Assembly (NCBI GenBank): GCA_965242905.1 | Contig: CBDETM010000002.1 | Location: 806,001-870,000 of the forward strand | Direction: 5' to 3' | Length of the DNA: 64,000 bases | From: Bin5 sp965242905 | GTDB taxonomy: Bacteria > Chloroflexota > Anaerolineae > Caldilineales > Caldilineaceae | In this document: positions 16,738-25,529 of the stretch, piece after piece | Position numbering within the stretch: position 1 is the first letter of the stretch | Layout of the letters: each line of letters starts with the position of its first letter | The notes under the pieces: generated by a model | Databases searched by the model: none | What the model saw: only the letters and a program-made list of their open reading frames with translations | Told to the model about the DNA's origin: nothing | Made by a program: the position numbers and the translations under genes

Positions 16738-18084
16738 CTATGCCTGCTTGAGTTTGTCCATTTCGGGCTGCAGCTCGTCGTGGGCAGCCTGCAGGGCCTC
16801 TTCGACGGAGCGTTCGCCATTCCAGATGGTGGCGTAGTTCCGGTTGAGGATTGGTTCGACGATATTGAAGTTGGTGGGCGACGGCACGGTGGCGGCGAAG
16901 TCGAGCGATTCGTAGAAAAGCGCGGTATTGGGCGGGCCGTACTCGGCGAAGACGGGCATTTCGGCGACCGAGCGCAGGGCGGGGATGTTGCCGCCGAGCT
17001 GGACCATGTCGATGGAGGTATCGGTGTCGGAAAGCAGTTTGACGACCTCCCAGGCCTCCTGCGGATTCTCGCTGGCGCTGGAGATGCCCCAGCCGTCGGT
17101 GCCGGCCACGGTCTTGAGGGGGCCGGCCTGGTGCGGCTGGTACTGGATTTCGTAGGTCTCGAATTCGGCTTCGAGTGAACCGCCGATGCACCAGCGGCCG
17201 CAGGTGCGCATGACGAGGTTGCCGGCATGGAACTGCGCCCATTCGTCCCAGCCTTCGGGGTTGGGGGCGACCTTGTGCTCCAGAATCAGGTCGGCCATGA
17301 ACTGAACGGTCTCGGCGACCTTGGGGTCGAGCAGGTTCGAGTCCAACCAGTCGTCTGACAATGGGGAAACGTCGTTGTTGAAGTACCAGGCGGCCATGCC
17401 GAACATGCCGCTGCCCCAGAAGGAGTAGGCGAAGCGGTCGTCGGCGCCGCCGGTGACGTTGGCTACACTGATACAGGTCTGCAGGAAATCGTCCCACGTC
17501 CAGTCGGTGGACGGCGGGTCCACGCCTTCTTCCTCGAAGATGGCGGTGTTGTAGTACATGACCATGTTGTTCCAGGAGAAGGGGTACTCGTACTGCTTGC
17601 CGTCGACCTGGAGCATTTCGCGCAGGGTGACGTGGACGTCGTTCTGCAGGATCTCGTTGGCGGGTTGATCGGCGGCCAGGAAGTCCTCCAGCGCTAAGAG
17701 GATGTTCTTGGCGGTGAGGAGCCTGAGGCCTTCGATGGCGATCATGATGACGTCGATCTGTTCGCCGCCGGCGATGCGGGTGATCAGGGTGTCGGAGTAG
17801 CCATCCCAGCCACCCCCGCCCCAGCCGTTTGCGTTTACCTCCAGGGCGATGCCGGGAAGCTGTTCTTTTGACCGCTCCAACGCGTTGTCGAAGGTGTTGA
17901 CCTGCATTTGCGTGGTTGCGATGACGTCGACCGGCTCCATGGCGGGGGCGGAATCGCCGCCGGCGGCGGGGGCGGCTGCGGGGGCTGCGCAGGCAGCGAG
18001 GGCGGCGCCGGCTGCGCCAACTCCCGTAAGCCGCAGCATGTCACGGCGGCTCATGTTTTGATGGAGGGGTGTGCGTTGGGACAT
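16738..18084 (-). CDS. sugar ABC transporter substrate-binding lipoprotein, paralogue 2
   Basis: 448 residues with the same signal (MSRRDMLRLTG, lipobox ALAAC, Cys32) and fold as the gene at 14738. The two start codons are 1997 bp apart, the length of the duplicated unit. Ribosome site AAAGGAGACAAAGT. The frame is intact and the changes are mostly conservative, so it is probably functional, giving the transporter two binding proteins that may differ in ligand. A run of differences near the start of the mature domain (VDVIATTQMQ versus VTIIATSGMP) and the loop DTDTSIDMVQLGGN versus HSDTSIDLVKVGGS could alter binding. Confidence 0.92.
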   Translation of the reverse strand: MSQRTPLHQNMSRRDMLRLTGVGAAGAALAACAAPAAAPAAGGDSAPAMEPVDVIATTQMQVNTFDNALERSKEQLPGIALEVNANGWGGGGWDGYSDTLITRIAGGEQIDVIMIAIEGLRLLTAKNILLALEDFLAADQPANEILQNDVHVTLREMLQVDGKQYEYPFSWNNMVMYYNTAIFEEEGVDPPSTDWTWDDFLQTCISVANVTGGADDRFAYSFWGSGMFGMAAWYFNNDVSPLSDDWLDSNLLDPKVAETVQFMADLILEHKVAPNPEGWDEWAQFHAGNLVMRTCGRWCIGGSLEAEFETYEIQYQPHQAGPLKTVAGTDGWGISSASENPQEAWEVVKLLSDTDTSIDMVQLGGNIPALRSVAEMPVFAEYGPPNTALFYESLDFAATVPSPTNFNIVEPILNRNYATIWNGERSVEEALQAAHDELQPEMDKLKQA

Positions 18085-18711
18085 ACTTTGTCTCCTTTGA
18101 AGTGTTTTGTTGAGTCAGGGGCAAGGTTTTCTGCCCCTGTGTTTCCAGATGTGGTGGATCCCTTTAGCTGATTTGAGGGGGCCGTGGTGCGTCCAAGTAC
18201 GCAGGTAACACGACACGCAGCATTTACTACTGTAGACGGATGGACAGCGACCACTTCGGGTGCTGTCGCACAATTACGATTCACAACGGTTCTCGTTCGG
18301 CGGGCGAACAGAACTTGGCGGGTTTGCGATAAGAGAGTGGGACTCGATAATATGGAATTGGGAGCAATGATAGGACAGGCTTAGCGTGTTGCCAAATTTT
18401 TAGGGGGCAGTTGCAGTTTGCGTTTGGGTGGTAGTTTGGCAGAGGGAAGAAGCTTTGGTCTGAGACTGACACGCGCGGAAGGGTTAAAGACTTTCCCAGA
18501 TCGAATATCCCGCCACTCGAGAATGGCTTCAGTTCGCGTTTACTGCCAGAAGCGTTCAGCTTTGAAATCGATTGGACGATATACTTGCCTTCTGATGGGA
18601 CGAAATGACGGTAGCCAGGGCAGACACAGTTGGTTAGATTCAAGAGCAATTGCGCCGGAAGCCAGGCAATGCTGCCCTTGACAGTATGGGAACCCTTGAA
18701 GAGGACCGGTA
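18085..18711. other. 627-bp intergenic region with binding-protein leader
   Basis: The part to about 18410 is the control region of the binding-protein gene on the minus strand, duplicated at 16088. The rest (18411-18711) holds no gene I can support. Confidence 0.55.
18381..18395. promoter_or_regulatory. inverted repeat, candidate operator 2
   Basis: TTAGC-GTGTT-GCCAA, one mismatch in the arms, about 300 bp before binding-protein gene 2; counterpart of the site at 16406. Confidence 0.35.
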
Positions 18712-19059
18712 ATGACGACGATCGAAGAGAAACTGTCGGCGTATGAAGCAGACGTTGACTTTCCCGAGGTGAGCGGCATGGAGCATCTGCAGATGCTATT
18801 GACCCGTAGCGAACTGCTAAGGGCCGATCGTCTCCTGGACAGTGAACAGAAGACTCGCCTTGCTCGTGCAGATCGAAAGCTGGTGCAGCAGGCTCAGACA
18901 TTCTACGAGGCCATTCAAGCGATTGCAGACCTGGCCAGCTGGCGCGAGCGTGCCGGCGGCGTAACACCTGAACATTGGTGGTGGTATGTGGATGTGATAG
19001 CGCAGCTGCCTGCCGGCACAGCTACGGCTGAAGTCAATGCCCTCTCTGTCAAGAAATGA
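18712..19059 (+). CDS. hypothetical protein, 115 aa
   Basis: Acidic, mostly helical protein (TIEEKLSAYEADVDFPEVSG; LTRSELLRADRLLDSEQKTR; ARADRKLVQQAQTFYEAI). An AGAGGACCGGTA ribosome site precedes the ATG. I do not recognise the family. Its HWWWYVDVIAQL tail is distinctive. Small helical proteins of this kind often sit beside nuclease-like partners, and the 253-residue gene 335 bp downstream could be one; that link is only positional. Confidence 0.6.
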   Translation: MTTIEEKLSAYEADVDFPEVSGMEHLQMLLTRSELLRADRLLDSEQKTRLARADRKLVQQAQTFYEAIQAIADLASWRERAGGVTPEHWWWYVDVIAQLPAGTATAEVNALSVKK

Positions 19060-19393
19060 GTTTCAATCTGGTGAAAGTTCGATTGAATCGAGCGAGGTTA
19101 AGTTCCAGCCGGGTCCGGGCTTGAAGGCTCGGATAGTTCCTCTTCCCAATCCTCAGAAAGTACCTGAGTCTCGCCCCTGGCTCTTCGTTCCTGCACATTC
19201 GAATCACTTTGACATGCGACGGACGCTTTGCTAGGATGGGGGCACGTTGGGCCGCGGGTTGGGCGCCAACTCTTTTCCATCTGGGAAGCGAAAAAAGGGC
19301 TCTAGCCGGCCTGGGCTGCGTGGATAGGCGGCAACGTGCGCGCGGCTGTGACTGGCCGTTGGGCCGGAAAAGGCGTACCAGCGCTGGAGATTC
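19060..19393. other. 334-bp gap, nothing recognised
   Basis: Short frames only; no hairpin terminator or repeat family member seen. Confidence 0.5.
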
Positions 19394-20155
19394 ATGGTAC
19401 TCCAAGAAGGAACTACCCATACGTTTTCCCAGATCCTCGAGCAGAATTCAGAGACTGAAGAGATACTTGCCGATTTAGGCTACCGCTATCGCAGTGCCCC
19501 CTTGCCATTGCGGTCGAAGGAGGTCCCGCGTTTTGCGCCGCAGGTAGAGCAGATGCGCGCGCAGATGCGGGAACGGTTGCCCTTTGTGCCGATGAACAAT
19601 GAAGCGAGCGCGCGCGCGTTTTATGTGACGCCGGTTCTGTTGGCCGTGCTCGACCAGGTCAGGTTCAAGATGAACATCGAGTACGCGGTTGCGGGCGGGC
19701 GGCTGCAAGGCACTGTCGATTTTTTGCTGCGGGGCAGGCATGACGTTGTAGTGGCCGGTGTGATGAACGAGGAGATGGAAAGCGGTTTCAGGAAGCTGGC
19801 GGTCCAGATGGTGGCGGTGAGTGAGATGCTTGCAATGCCCACGGTCGAACCGGTCCATCCGCGAAGGGCGAGGAAGGCGCTGCGCGCCGGTCGCGCCCTG
19901 GGCGGTCCGAAGACAGCGGGTTTTGCGAAGGGCGTGCAGACGCGGTTGCTCGGCGTGGTTACAGCCGGGCCTAACTGGCAGTTTGGACTCCTGGATAGAG
20001 GACAGAAGACAGTTACAAAGGATACTGAGGCGTACCAGTTGCCACGCGATCTAGGGAGGCTGGTCGGAATCATGGCGGGGCTGCTGGGCGAGAGCGAAAC
20101 TGAGCAGGGCGAACTCAACCGCGAAGGAGAGAGGTTGTCATGGGCGAACAGTTAG
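19394..20155 (+). CDS. hypothetical protein with degenerate restriction-endonuclease-like core
   Basis: 253 residues, GGAGATTC before the ATG. Layout: a helical N-terminus (TFSQILEQNSETEEILADLG), a basic PRFAPQVEQMRAQMRERLPF stretch, a hydrophobic helix FYVTPVLLAVLDQV, then MNIEYAVAGGRLQGTVDFLL. In proteins of this shape that I recall from cyanobacteria and Chloroflexi, a 'VIEAK'-type strand follows the 'VDF' Asp; here it is VVVAGVMNEE, so the Glu and Lys of a PD-(D/E)XK site are missing. A final sheet region (TRLLGVVTAGPNWQFGLLDR) is typical. Likely a nuclease-fold protein without activity. Its end overlaps the DegT start by 16 bp in another frame. Confidence 0.6.
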   Translation: MVLQEGTTHTFSQILEQNSETEEILADLGYRYRSAPLPLRSKEVPRFAPQVEQMRAQMRERLPFVPMNNEASARAFYVTPVLLAVLDQVRFKMNIEYAVAGGRLQGTVDFLLRGRHDVVVAGVMNEEMESGFRKLAVQMVAVSEMLAMPTVEPVHPRRARKALRAGRALGGPKTAGFAKGVQTRLLGVVTAGPNWQFGLLDRGQKTVTKDTEAYQLPRDLGRLVGIMAGLLGESETEQGELNREGERLSWANS

Positions 20156-21411
20156 CGATGAATGGGGGCGCGCCGGTGCGTACGCTGCCCTTTGGACCGA
20201 GTCATTATTTTGGGGACGGGGATATCGAGGCGATCTCGGAGGTGATCCGGTCGGGTGCGCTGGGGAAAGGGCCGAAGGTGAGGCAGTTTGAGGAGGCCTT
20301 TGCGGCGAAGCATGGGGTCGCCCACGTGGTGACGGTGACATCGGGGACGGCGGCGATGCACACTTGCGTGGGGGCGGTCAATCCGGATCCGGGGGATGAG
20401 ATTATCGTTACGCCGTGGACGTCGGGGGGCAGCATCATTGGCACGCTGCTGCACAACTGCGTGCCGGTGTTTGCCGACATTGACGACACGTTCACGCTGG
20501 ACCCGGCGGACGTCGAGGCGAAGATCACGCCGAGAACACGGGCAATTATCGCGGTGCATCTTTTTGGCAACCCCTGCGATATGGCGGCGCTGCGCGACAT
20601 TGCGGACCGGCATGGTCTTTTCCTGATTGAGGACTGCTGCCAGGCCCACTTTGCCGAATACCAGGGGCAGGTGGTCGGTTCGATGGGCGACATTAACGGC
20701 TTCAGTTTTGGGGGGAAACATCTCTCGGCAGGGGGCGGCGGCGCAGTTATGTCGGACAACGAGACGTTGTGGGAGCGGGCACTGATATTCTCTGACTGCG
20801 CGCTGCCGCGGAATGGCGGGCCTTTCGAGGGACGGCCATACGCGAACTATTTTCTGGCGCCGAACTACAAGATGAATGATCTGATGGCGGCGGTCCTGAT
20901 TGAGCAGTTGAATAAGGTGGACGGGTACATCGAGAAGAAGATACATGCTGCGCAGCAGATTATGGAGCATGTATCTGACATCGATGAGATTACGCCACAG
21001 CGGGTGCGGGAGGGGGACCGGCACTCGCACTGGGTGCTGGGGATGACGCTGGACACGGACAGGATGGAATGCGATGCGTGGGAGTTTGCGGAGGCGCTGA
21101 ACCACGAGGGGATTCCGGCGGGCGGCCCGTACATCGGGTCGGGCAAGGAGGGGCCGCTGTATCGCAACGAGTTCCTGTCGGCGCCGAACTGTTACGGGCG
21201 CAGCCGGTTTCCTTTTGACTACGGGCGTGAGAAGCCTTTGGACTACAAGCTGGTTGAGTGCCCGAATGGGGAGAAGTTGATGCGGCGCGGGTTCAGCTTT
21301 TCGATGCATCCGAGCATGGACGATGAGGACGCGGCTGATATTGCGGCGGGGATCCGGAAGGTGTTCGGGCATTTTCGGAAGCGGAAAACTGCAGTAGTCA
21401 GTAGTCAGTAG
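20140..21411 (+). CDS. DegT/DnrJ/EryC1/StrS-family PLP aminotransferase
   Basis: 423 residues. Fold-type I sugar aminotransferase: VTVTSGTAAMHTCVGAV, DEIIVTPWTSGGSIIGTLL, FLIEDCCQAHFAEYQG and FGGKHLSAGGGG with Lys193 as the PLP lysine. These enzymes transaminate keto-sugars; acts in the cytoplasm. AGGAGAGAGGTTGTC ribosome site. It starts the plus-strand cluster of modified-sugar genes. The last residues TAVVSSQ come from a TAGTCAGT-type tract that runs through the stop, so the natural C-terminus has been replaced. Confidence 0.9.
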   Translation: MGEQLAMNGGAPVRTLPFGPSHYFGDGDIEAISEVIRSGALGKGPKVRQFEEAFAAKHGVAHVVTVTSGTAAMHTCVGAVNPDPGDEIIVTPWTSGGSIIGTLLHNCVPVFADIDDTFTLDPADVEAKITPRTRAIIAVHLFGNPCDMAALRDIADRHGLFLIEDCCQAHFAEYQGQVVGSMGDINGFSFGGKHLSAGGGGAVMSDNETLWERALIFSDCALPRNGGPFEGRPYANYFLAPNYKMNDLMAAVLIEQLNKVDGYIEKKIHAAQQIMEHVSDIDEITPQRVREGDRHSHWVLGMTLDTDRMECDAWEFAEALNHEGIPAGGPYIGSGKEGPLYRNEFLSAPNCYGRSRFPFDYGREKPLDYKLVECPNGEKLMRRGFSFSMHPSMDDEDAADIAAGIRKVFGHFRKRKTAVVSSQ

Positions 21412-21441
21412 TCAGTAGTCAGTGGTCAGTGGTTAGTGGTT
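21388..21441 (+). repeat. TAGTCAGT-type tract, copy 6, inside a gene end
   Basis: CTGCAGTAGTCAGTAGTCAG repeated. It encodes the last six residues and the stop of the DegT protein. Confidence 0.85.
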
Positions 21442-21487
21442 GGTGGGAGGTTTGGGAGAGGTTGGGTGAAGGGAATGGAGGAGGGGA

Positions 21488-22078
21488 GTGACTCGGGAGA
21501 TGGGTGAGCAGAGGCCGATTTGGAGTGGGATTCATTATTTGCTTTATCTGCGGGAGGCGGGGGCGGAGGAGGATTGTGCGCGCTTCAGCCTGTTTGAGAC
21601 GGAGTACAGCCCGGCGGGGGGTGGTCATGCGGGGTTTCTGCATATTGAGCCCGGGTGCATGGCGTCGGCGCCGGCGAGCGCGGTGTATACGGACAACCCG
21701 GAGATGGCGGGGTGGCTTTACGACAGGATGTACCGGGACAGCGATAATTCACTGGCGGCATGCGGTGACCGGGTGATCACGGCGCGATTTGGCCGGGGCG
21801 GGGATATGCGACAGCGGCTGGGTTACTCGATTGACAGTGTGGACGGGACCGTGGGGGCGGCGTGGACGGATCTGGAGGCACCTTTCGTGCATCACGGCGC
21901 GGCGGGAAAGTCGGGTTTGTACACGTACTGTCTTTTTGTTGTGGCCAACGGCGCCGGGCTTGAGGTGAACGGGGAGATGGTGCCCGGCGACCTTTATGCC
22001 CGCCAGGACTGGATTGCGCTGGTGGGGCGGCCGCTCAGTTCATGTTTGATCGCGGACGAGATCTGGGCTGAGACATGA
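21488..22078 (+). CDS. hypothetical protein, 196 aa, sugar-cluster member
   Basis: Starts at GTG after GGAGGGGA. Predicted beta-rich protein: RPIWSGIHYLLYLREAGA, GHAGFLHIEPGCMASAPASA, DLEAPFVHHGAAGKSGLYTY and a final MVPGDLYARQDWIALVGRPL strand set. I do not recognise a family; single-domain sandwich folds used in sugar binding or isomerisation are possible. It lies between the aminotransferase and two oxidoreductases, so a role in the same sugar pathway is likely but unproven. Confidence 0.6.
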   Translation: MTREMGEQRPIWSGIHYLLYLREAGAEEDCARFSLFETEYSPAGGGHAGFLHIEPGCMASAPASAVYTDNPEMAGWLYDRMYRDSDNSLAACGDRVITARFGRGGDMRQRLGYSIDSVDGTVGAAWTDLEAPFVHHGAAGKSGLYTYCLFVVANGAGLEVNGEMVPGDLYARQDWIALVGRPLSSCLIADEIWAET

Positions 22079-22154
22079 GTCAGCGGCGGCCCGTGATGGG
22101 TAGTGGTTCAAAGTACAAGCAGTTTGGTCAATGCAGTTGGAGAGAACGTCAATT

Positions 22155-23189
22155 ATGGGAAAGCTGAGATTTGCGCAGGCGGGTGTTTCGCTGATGCACG
22201 CGAACATGTACCGGGACACGCTGATGTTGTTGGCGGATGAGATTGAGCTGGTCGGCTTCTATGACCCGGACCCGGAAGGGGTGAGGCCGAACTTGAAGGC
22301 GGATGTGCAGGACGTGCCGTTTTACGACAGCCTGGGCGAGCTATTGTCGGAGGCCAAGCCGGATGCGGTGATGGTTTCGACGTACTTGAAGGATATGCCC
22401 GCGTGGATGCTGCAGGTGGCGGAGGCGGGCGTGCACGTGTGGGGGGAGAAGCCGTATGCGGTGCACTCCAGCCAGCTTGAACCTGTGGCCGAGGCGGTTA
22501 GGCGCAACAATCTGCACTTTTCGTGCGGCTACACGTGGCGTTTTCACCCGATCGCGAACCTGATCAAAAGGACCTGGGCGGCGGGGCTGCTGGGGAAGCC
22601 GTATTCGATTGAGTTCCGTTTTCTGACTTCGAGCGTGGCGAGACGGGACCCGCAGAACTGGTATTTCAGCCGGGAAAATGCGGGGGGAGGGATTCTCAAC
22701 TTTCTGGGCTGTCACTGGTTTGACCTGATGCGGTATATGACGGGCGCGGATGTAGCGCGGGTTGCGGCGATCGAGGCCAATGTCGGGGGGCATGATATCG
22801 ACGTGGAGGATGCGGCGGCGGTCTCGATGGGGTTTGACAACGGAATGATCGGCAGCCTGCATGCGGGATACTTCACGTCGGGGGATGGGGAGATCTCGGT
22901 TGGGCTGCGCGGGTCGCTGGGGTGGATCAAGTGGGACGTGGACGAAGGACGGTGCACGATCAAGAGCGAGCATCCGGAGTGGTCGGGCGCGCCGACTCGC
23001 AGCTTTGAATTTCCTTCGGCGCAGGTGCCCGGGTATGGGTCGGAGGGGAGGTCGTCGATTAAGGCGTTTGCGGCGGCGATTCGGGGCGAGGGGAGCAGTG
23101 GATACGAGGTGGAGGAGATTATCAGGTCGTTGCAGATCATTGAGGCGGCGCATGCGTCGGCAGCGGAGGGGAGGACGGTCTCGTTATGA
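22155..23189 (+). CDS. Gfo/Idh/MocA-family oxidoreductase (1)
   Basis: 344 residues from the ATG at 22155, preferred over an upstream ATG because GGAG precedes it and the Rossmann strand KLRFAQAGVS follows. NAD(P)-binding N-domain, GEKPYAV (catalytic Lys of EKP near 99) and a C-terminal sheet domain with GGGILNFLGCHWFDLMRYMT, whose His-x-x-Asp is the second active-site pair. Redox of a sugar or polyol; substrate unknown. It overlaps the next oxidoreductase by 4 bp, so the two probably form a unit. Confidence 0.88.
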   Translation: MGKLRFAQAGVSLMHANMYRDTLMLLADEIELVGFYDPDPEGVRPNLKADVQDVPFYDSLGELLSEAKPDAVMVSTYLKDMPAWMLQVAEAGVHVWGEKPYAVHSSQLEPVAEAVRRNNLHFSCGYTWRFHPIANLIKRTWAAGLLGKPYSIEFRFLTSSVARRDPQNWYFSRENAGGGILNFLGCHWFDLMRYMTGADVARVAAIEANVGGHDIDVEDAAAVSMGFDNGMIGSLHAGYFTSGDGEISVGLRGSLGWIKWDVDEGRCTIKSEHPEWSGAPTRSFEFPSAQVPGYGSEGRSSIKAFAAAIRGEGSSGYEVEEIIRSLQIIEAAHASAAEGRTVSL

Positions 23190-24277
23190 ACAGTTCAGAT
23201 CCTTTGCGCGTTGCGGTGGTGGGCCTGCGGATTCATGCGGGCGGGCTGGAGCCGGACGGCAATCACGGGTTGATCAAGTCATTTCACGGGCAGGAAGATG
23301 CCCGGATCACGGCGTATTGCGAGTGGGATGCGGGTGAGGCGGCGGCGCTGGAGAGCCTGGCGCGGTACGATCCGGAGGCGCGGATCTTCGACAACCTGTG
23401 TGAGTTCTTTGAGTGGGACGGGTTTGATGCGGCGGTGGTGATGCTGCCGCCGGACGAGGCGACGCGGGCCGCGGAACGGCTGGCTGAGGCAGGCAAGCAT
23501 ATGTTTATCGAGAAGCAGGCGGCGCGCACGGCGCCGGAGCTGCTGCCGGTTTGCGAGCTTGTTCGGGAGAAAAACCTGGTCGTGCAGATCGGGTATCCGT
23601 GGCCGCGGCATCCGGTGGCGCAGGAGATCCGGCGGTGTCTGGACGAGGGGGTGCTGGGAAAGCTGCTGGCGATGGAGGCGCGGCTGGTGACGATTCAGGT
23701 TGCGCCGGGATTGCGCGAGCCGGACCACTGGATGTATCGCCTGGAGACGGAGGGGGGCGGTATTCTGCACATGGAGGGCGGGCACTGGCTGACGCTGTTT
23801 CAGATGTTTGCGCAGGCGAGGGTGCGCTCGGTTACGGCACTGTGCAGCCGGCGTACTGACGCGAGTCAAGAGGGTGTGGAGGATGCGGCGACGGTGGCGT
23901 TGGAGTATGAGAACGGGGTACATGCCTGCCTGCACATGGGGTATCTGCTGAGCGGGGTGGGTCCGCGCAACGACACGTTTATGGCGGTGCGGGGTCAGTT
24001 GGGGGCGGCGACGTGGGGTCCGGTCGGCGACGGTCTGTTGACGGTGAGCAGTGCGGCGCCGGCGTGGGCGGGTGCGCCGGAGCGGCGGTTTGATTTTCCG
24101 CCGGCGCCGCGGGCGGTGTATGCGGAGCAGTGGGGATTTGAGTACGTGACCGATTTTGTGCGGGCTGTGCGGGAGGGGGGGAAGCCGGTGGTGAGCATCG
24201 ATGACGCTCACCACATTTTGCAGATTTTCGATGCCGCGTATGAGTCGTCGCGGACGGGGCGGCGGATAGAGATATAG
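23186..24277 (+). CDS. Gfo/Idh/MocA-family oxidoreductase (2), EKQ variant
   Basis: 363 residues, translationally coupled to the gene before it. Rossmann start LRVAVVGLRIHAGGLEP. The usual EKP motif is FIEKQAAR: Lys is kept, Pro is Gln. GGGILHMEGGHWLTLFQMF occupies the His-x-x-x region where most relatives have H-x-x-D, so catalysis may be altered. Together with its partner it may act as a heterodimer, one subunit carrying the normal motif. Confidence 0.85.
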   Translation: MNSSDPLRVAVVGLRIHAGGLEPDGNHGLIKSFHGQEDARITAYCEWDAGEAAALESLARYDPEARIFDNLCEFFEWDGFDAAVVMLPPDEATRAAERLAEAGKHMFIEKQAARTAPELLPVCELVREKNLVVQIGYPWPRHPVAQEIRRCLDEGVLGKLLAMEARLVTIQVAPGLREPDHWMYRLETEGGGILHMEGGHWLTLFQMFAQARVRSVTALCSRRTDASQEGVEDAATVALEYENGVHACLHMGYLLSGVGPRNDTFMAVRGQLGAATWGPVGDGLLTVSSAAPAWAGAPERRFDFPPAPRAVYAEQWGFEYVTDFVRAVREGGKPVVSIDDAHHILQIFDAAYESSRTGRRIEI

Positions 24278-24406
24278 GTAGCGACCTCAATTGTAGACGG
24301 GGGTCGTTGACGTTAGTCTGACATGGAGTTTGCGGGCCAAATGTGTAGTCAATCAGCGGGGGACAAAGGGTTTAGTGAAGTTCCCACGAGGATGGCGAGT
24401 CCACGA

Positions 24407-24432
24407 GGGCACCCACAAGGGGTGCCCCTACC
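24407..24432 (+). repeat. GGGCACCC palindromic element, copy 3
   Basis: GGGCACCC-ACAA-GGGGTGCCC; the first of two in a 100-bp direct repeat with the copy at 24483. Confidence 0.75.
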
Positions 24433-24482
24433 GGGGGGGCTGAGAGTTCAGTGAAGTTCCCGGGCGGGTGGTGGATCCACGA

Positions 24483-24510
24483 GGGCACCCACAAGGGGTG
24501 CCCCTACGGG
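24483..24510 (+). repeat. GGGCACCC palindromic element, copy 4
   Basis: Same palindrome then CTACGGGG; the flanks CACGAG and AGTGAAGTTCC are also shared with copy 3, showing local duplication. Confidence 0.75.
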
Positions 24511-24545
24511 GGTGACGGCCTGGTGGAAAGAGATGGTAAAGGGTC

Positions 24546-25343
24546 TTAGACTCTGCCGGGGTATTCTTTGCCGCGAATGAGCATGAAGCGGAACTCACCG
24601 CGTGGCTTTTCGCACTCGGTGAGGAGACGGGCTTCTTCATCTTCGATGCCGAGGTACATTGTTTCGGACCGGATGTAGTGTAGAGCGAGTCCGCGGCGGC
24701 GGTGGGGGGTCGAGTTGGCGCCGGTGCGGTGGAAGTTGAGTCCGTGATGGAACATACAGCTGCCGGCGGGTAGTTCGACCGGGACCGGTTCGTTAAGGAG
24801 CGGGTTGGCCAGGAAGCGATCCTTATAGTCACGATCGATTGGCCCCCATTTGTGGCTACCGGGGATCACGGTCATGCAGCCATTGTCGACGGTGGCGTCG
24901 TCCAGGGCGACCCAACAACTGACGTGCTCCTGGGGCGCAAATTGATGCCAGGCCATCGAGTCCTGATGCCAGTCGGTTACGGTGCCGTGGAAGCGGGGCT
25001 TCATCATCAGCTGGTCGGTGTAGAGCTTGATGTTGGGGCCGATGAGGTCATCGATTACGTCGACGATCTCGGGTTTGCGGGCGGTGCTCTCGAAAATGTC
25101 GTCGAAGTAGCAGAGCTGGGTCATTTTACGGACGGCGTCGAGCGGTTCGACATCTTCGGGGAGGCCGTCGCGGAATTTGGCCTCGAACTGGATGTAGCGG
25201 GGCGGGACGTGGTTGACTTTGCCGCTGATGATGTCTTCGCTGCGCTGGCGCAAGGCGTTGAGGTCTTCGTCAGAGAGGATGCGGTGGTAGGGGAGATAGC
25301 CTTTTTCCCAGAAGAATTCTTTTTGTTCGTCGGTCAGGGCCAT
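24546..25343 (-). CDS. phytanoyl-CoA dioxygenase (PhyH) family protein
   Basis: About 265 residues from the ATG at 25343, chosen over a longer frame because an AAAGGAGTTCTCAAC site sits right before it. 2-oxoglutarate/Fe(II) dioxygenase: MMKPRFHGTVTDWHQDSMAW has the HxD metal pair, and FHHGLNFHRTGANS has the distal His and the 2-oxoglutarate Arg. The family hydroxylates diverse small molecules. Encoded on the opposite strand between two oxidoreductase groups, with a separate promoter shared divergently with the gene at 25530. Confidence 0.88.
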   Translation of the reverse strand: MALTDEQKEFFWEKGYLPYHRILSDEDLNALRQRSEDIISGKVNHVPPRYIQFEAKFRDGLPEDVEPLDAVRKMTQLCYFDDIFESTARKPEIVDVIDDLIGPNIKLYTDQLMMKPRFHGTVTDWHQDSMAWHQFAPQEHVSCWVALDDATVDNGCMTVIPGSHKWGPIDRDYKDRFLANPLLNEPVPVELPAGSCMFHHGLNFHRTGANSTPHRRRGLALHYIRSETMYLGIEDEEARLLTECEKPRGEFRFMLIRGKEYPGRV

Positions 25344-25529
25344 GTTGAGAACTCCTTTGCGAGTTTTCGGGCTTTCCCGGCCGCAGGCTGACGACCGGCT
25401 GGCACAGTTGTGAATTGCAGATAAAGTATAGCCAACAGGTGAATTTGCTGTCAATCAGAATTGGGCGTAAGCGGCGAAAACCGGCTGCGCGGTGACTGAA
25501 GCAAGGAAACCTGCCCAGAGGAAGAGAAA

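Noticed and set aside
24407..24510. CRISPR-like look of spaced GGGCACCC repeats
   Set aside because: Only two or three units with unequal spacing and similar flanks; palindromes are dispersed over the window, and there is no cas gene.
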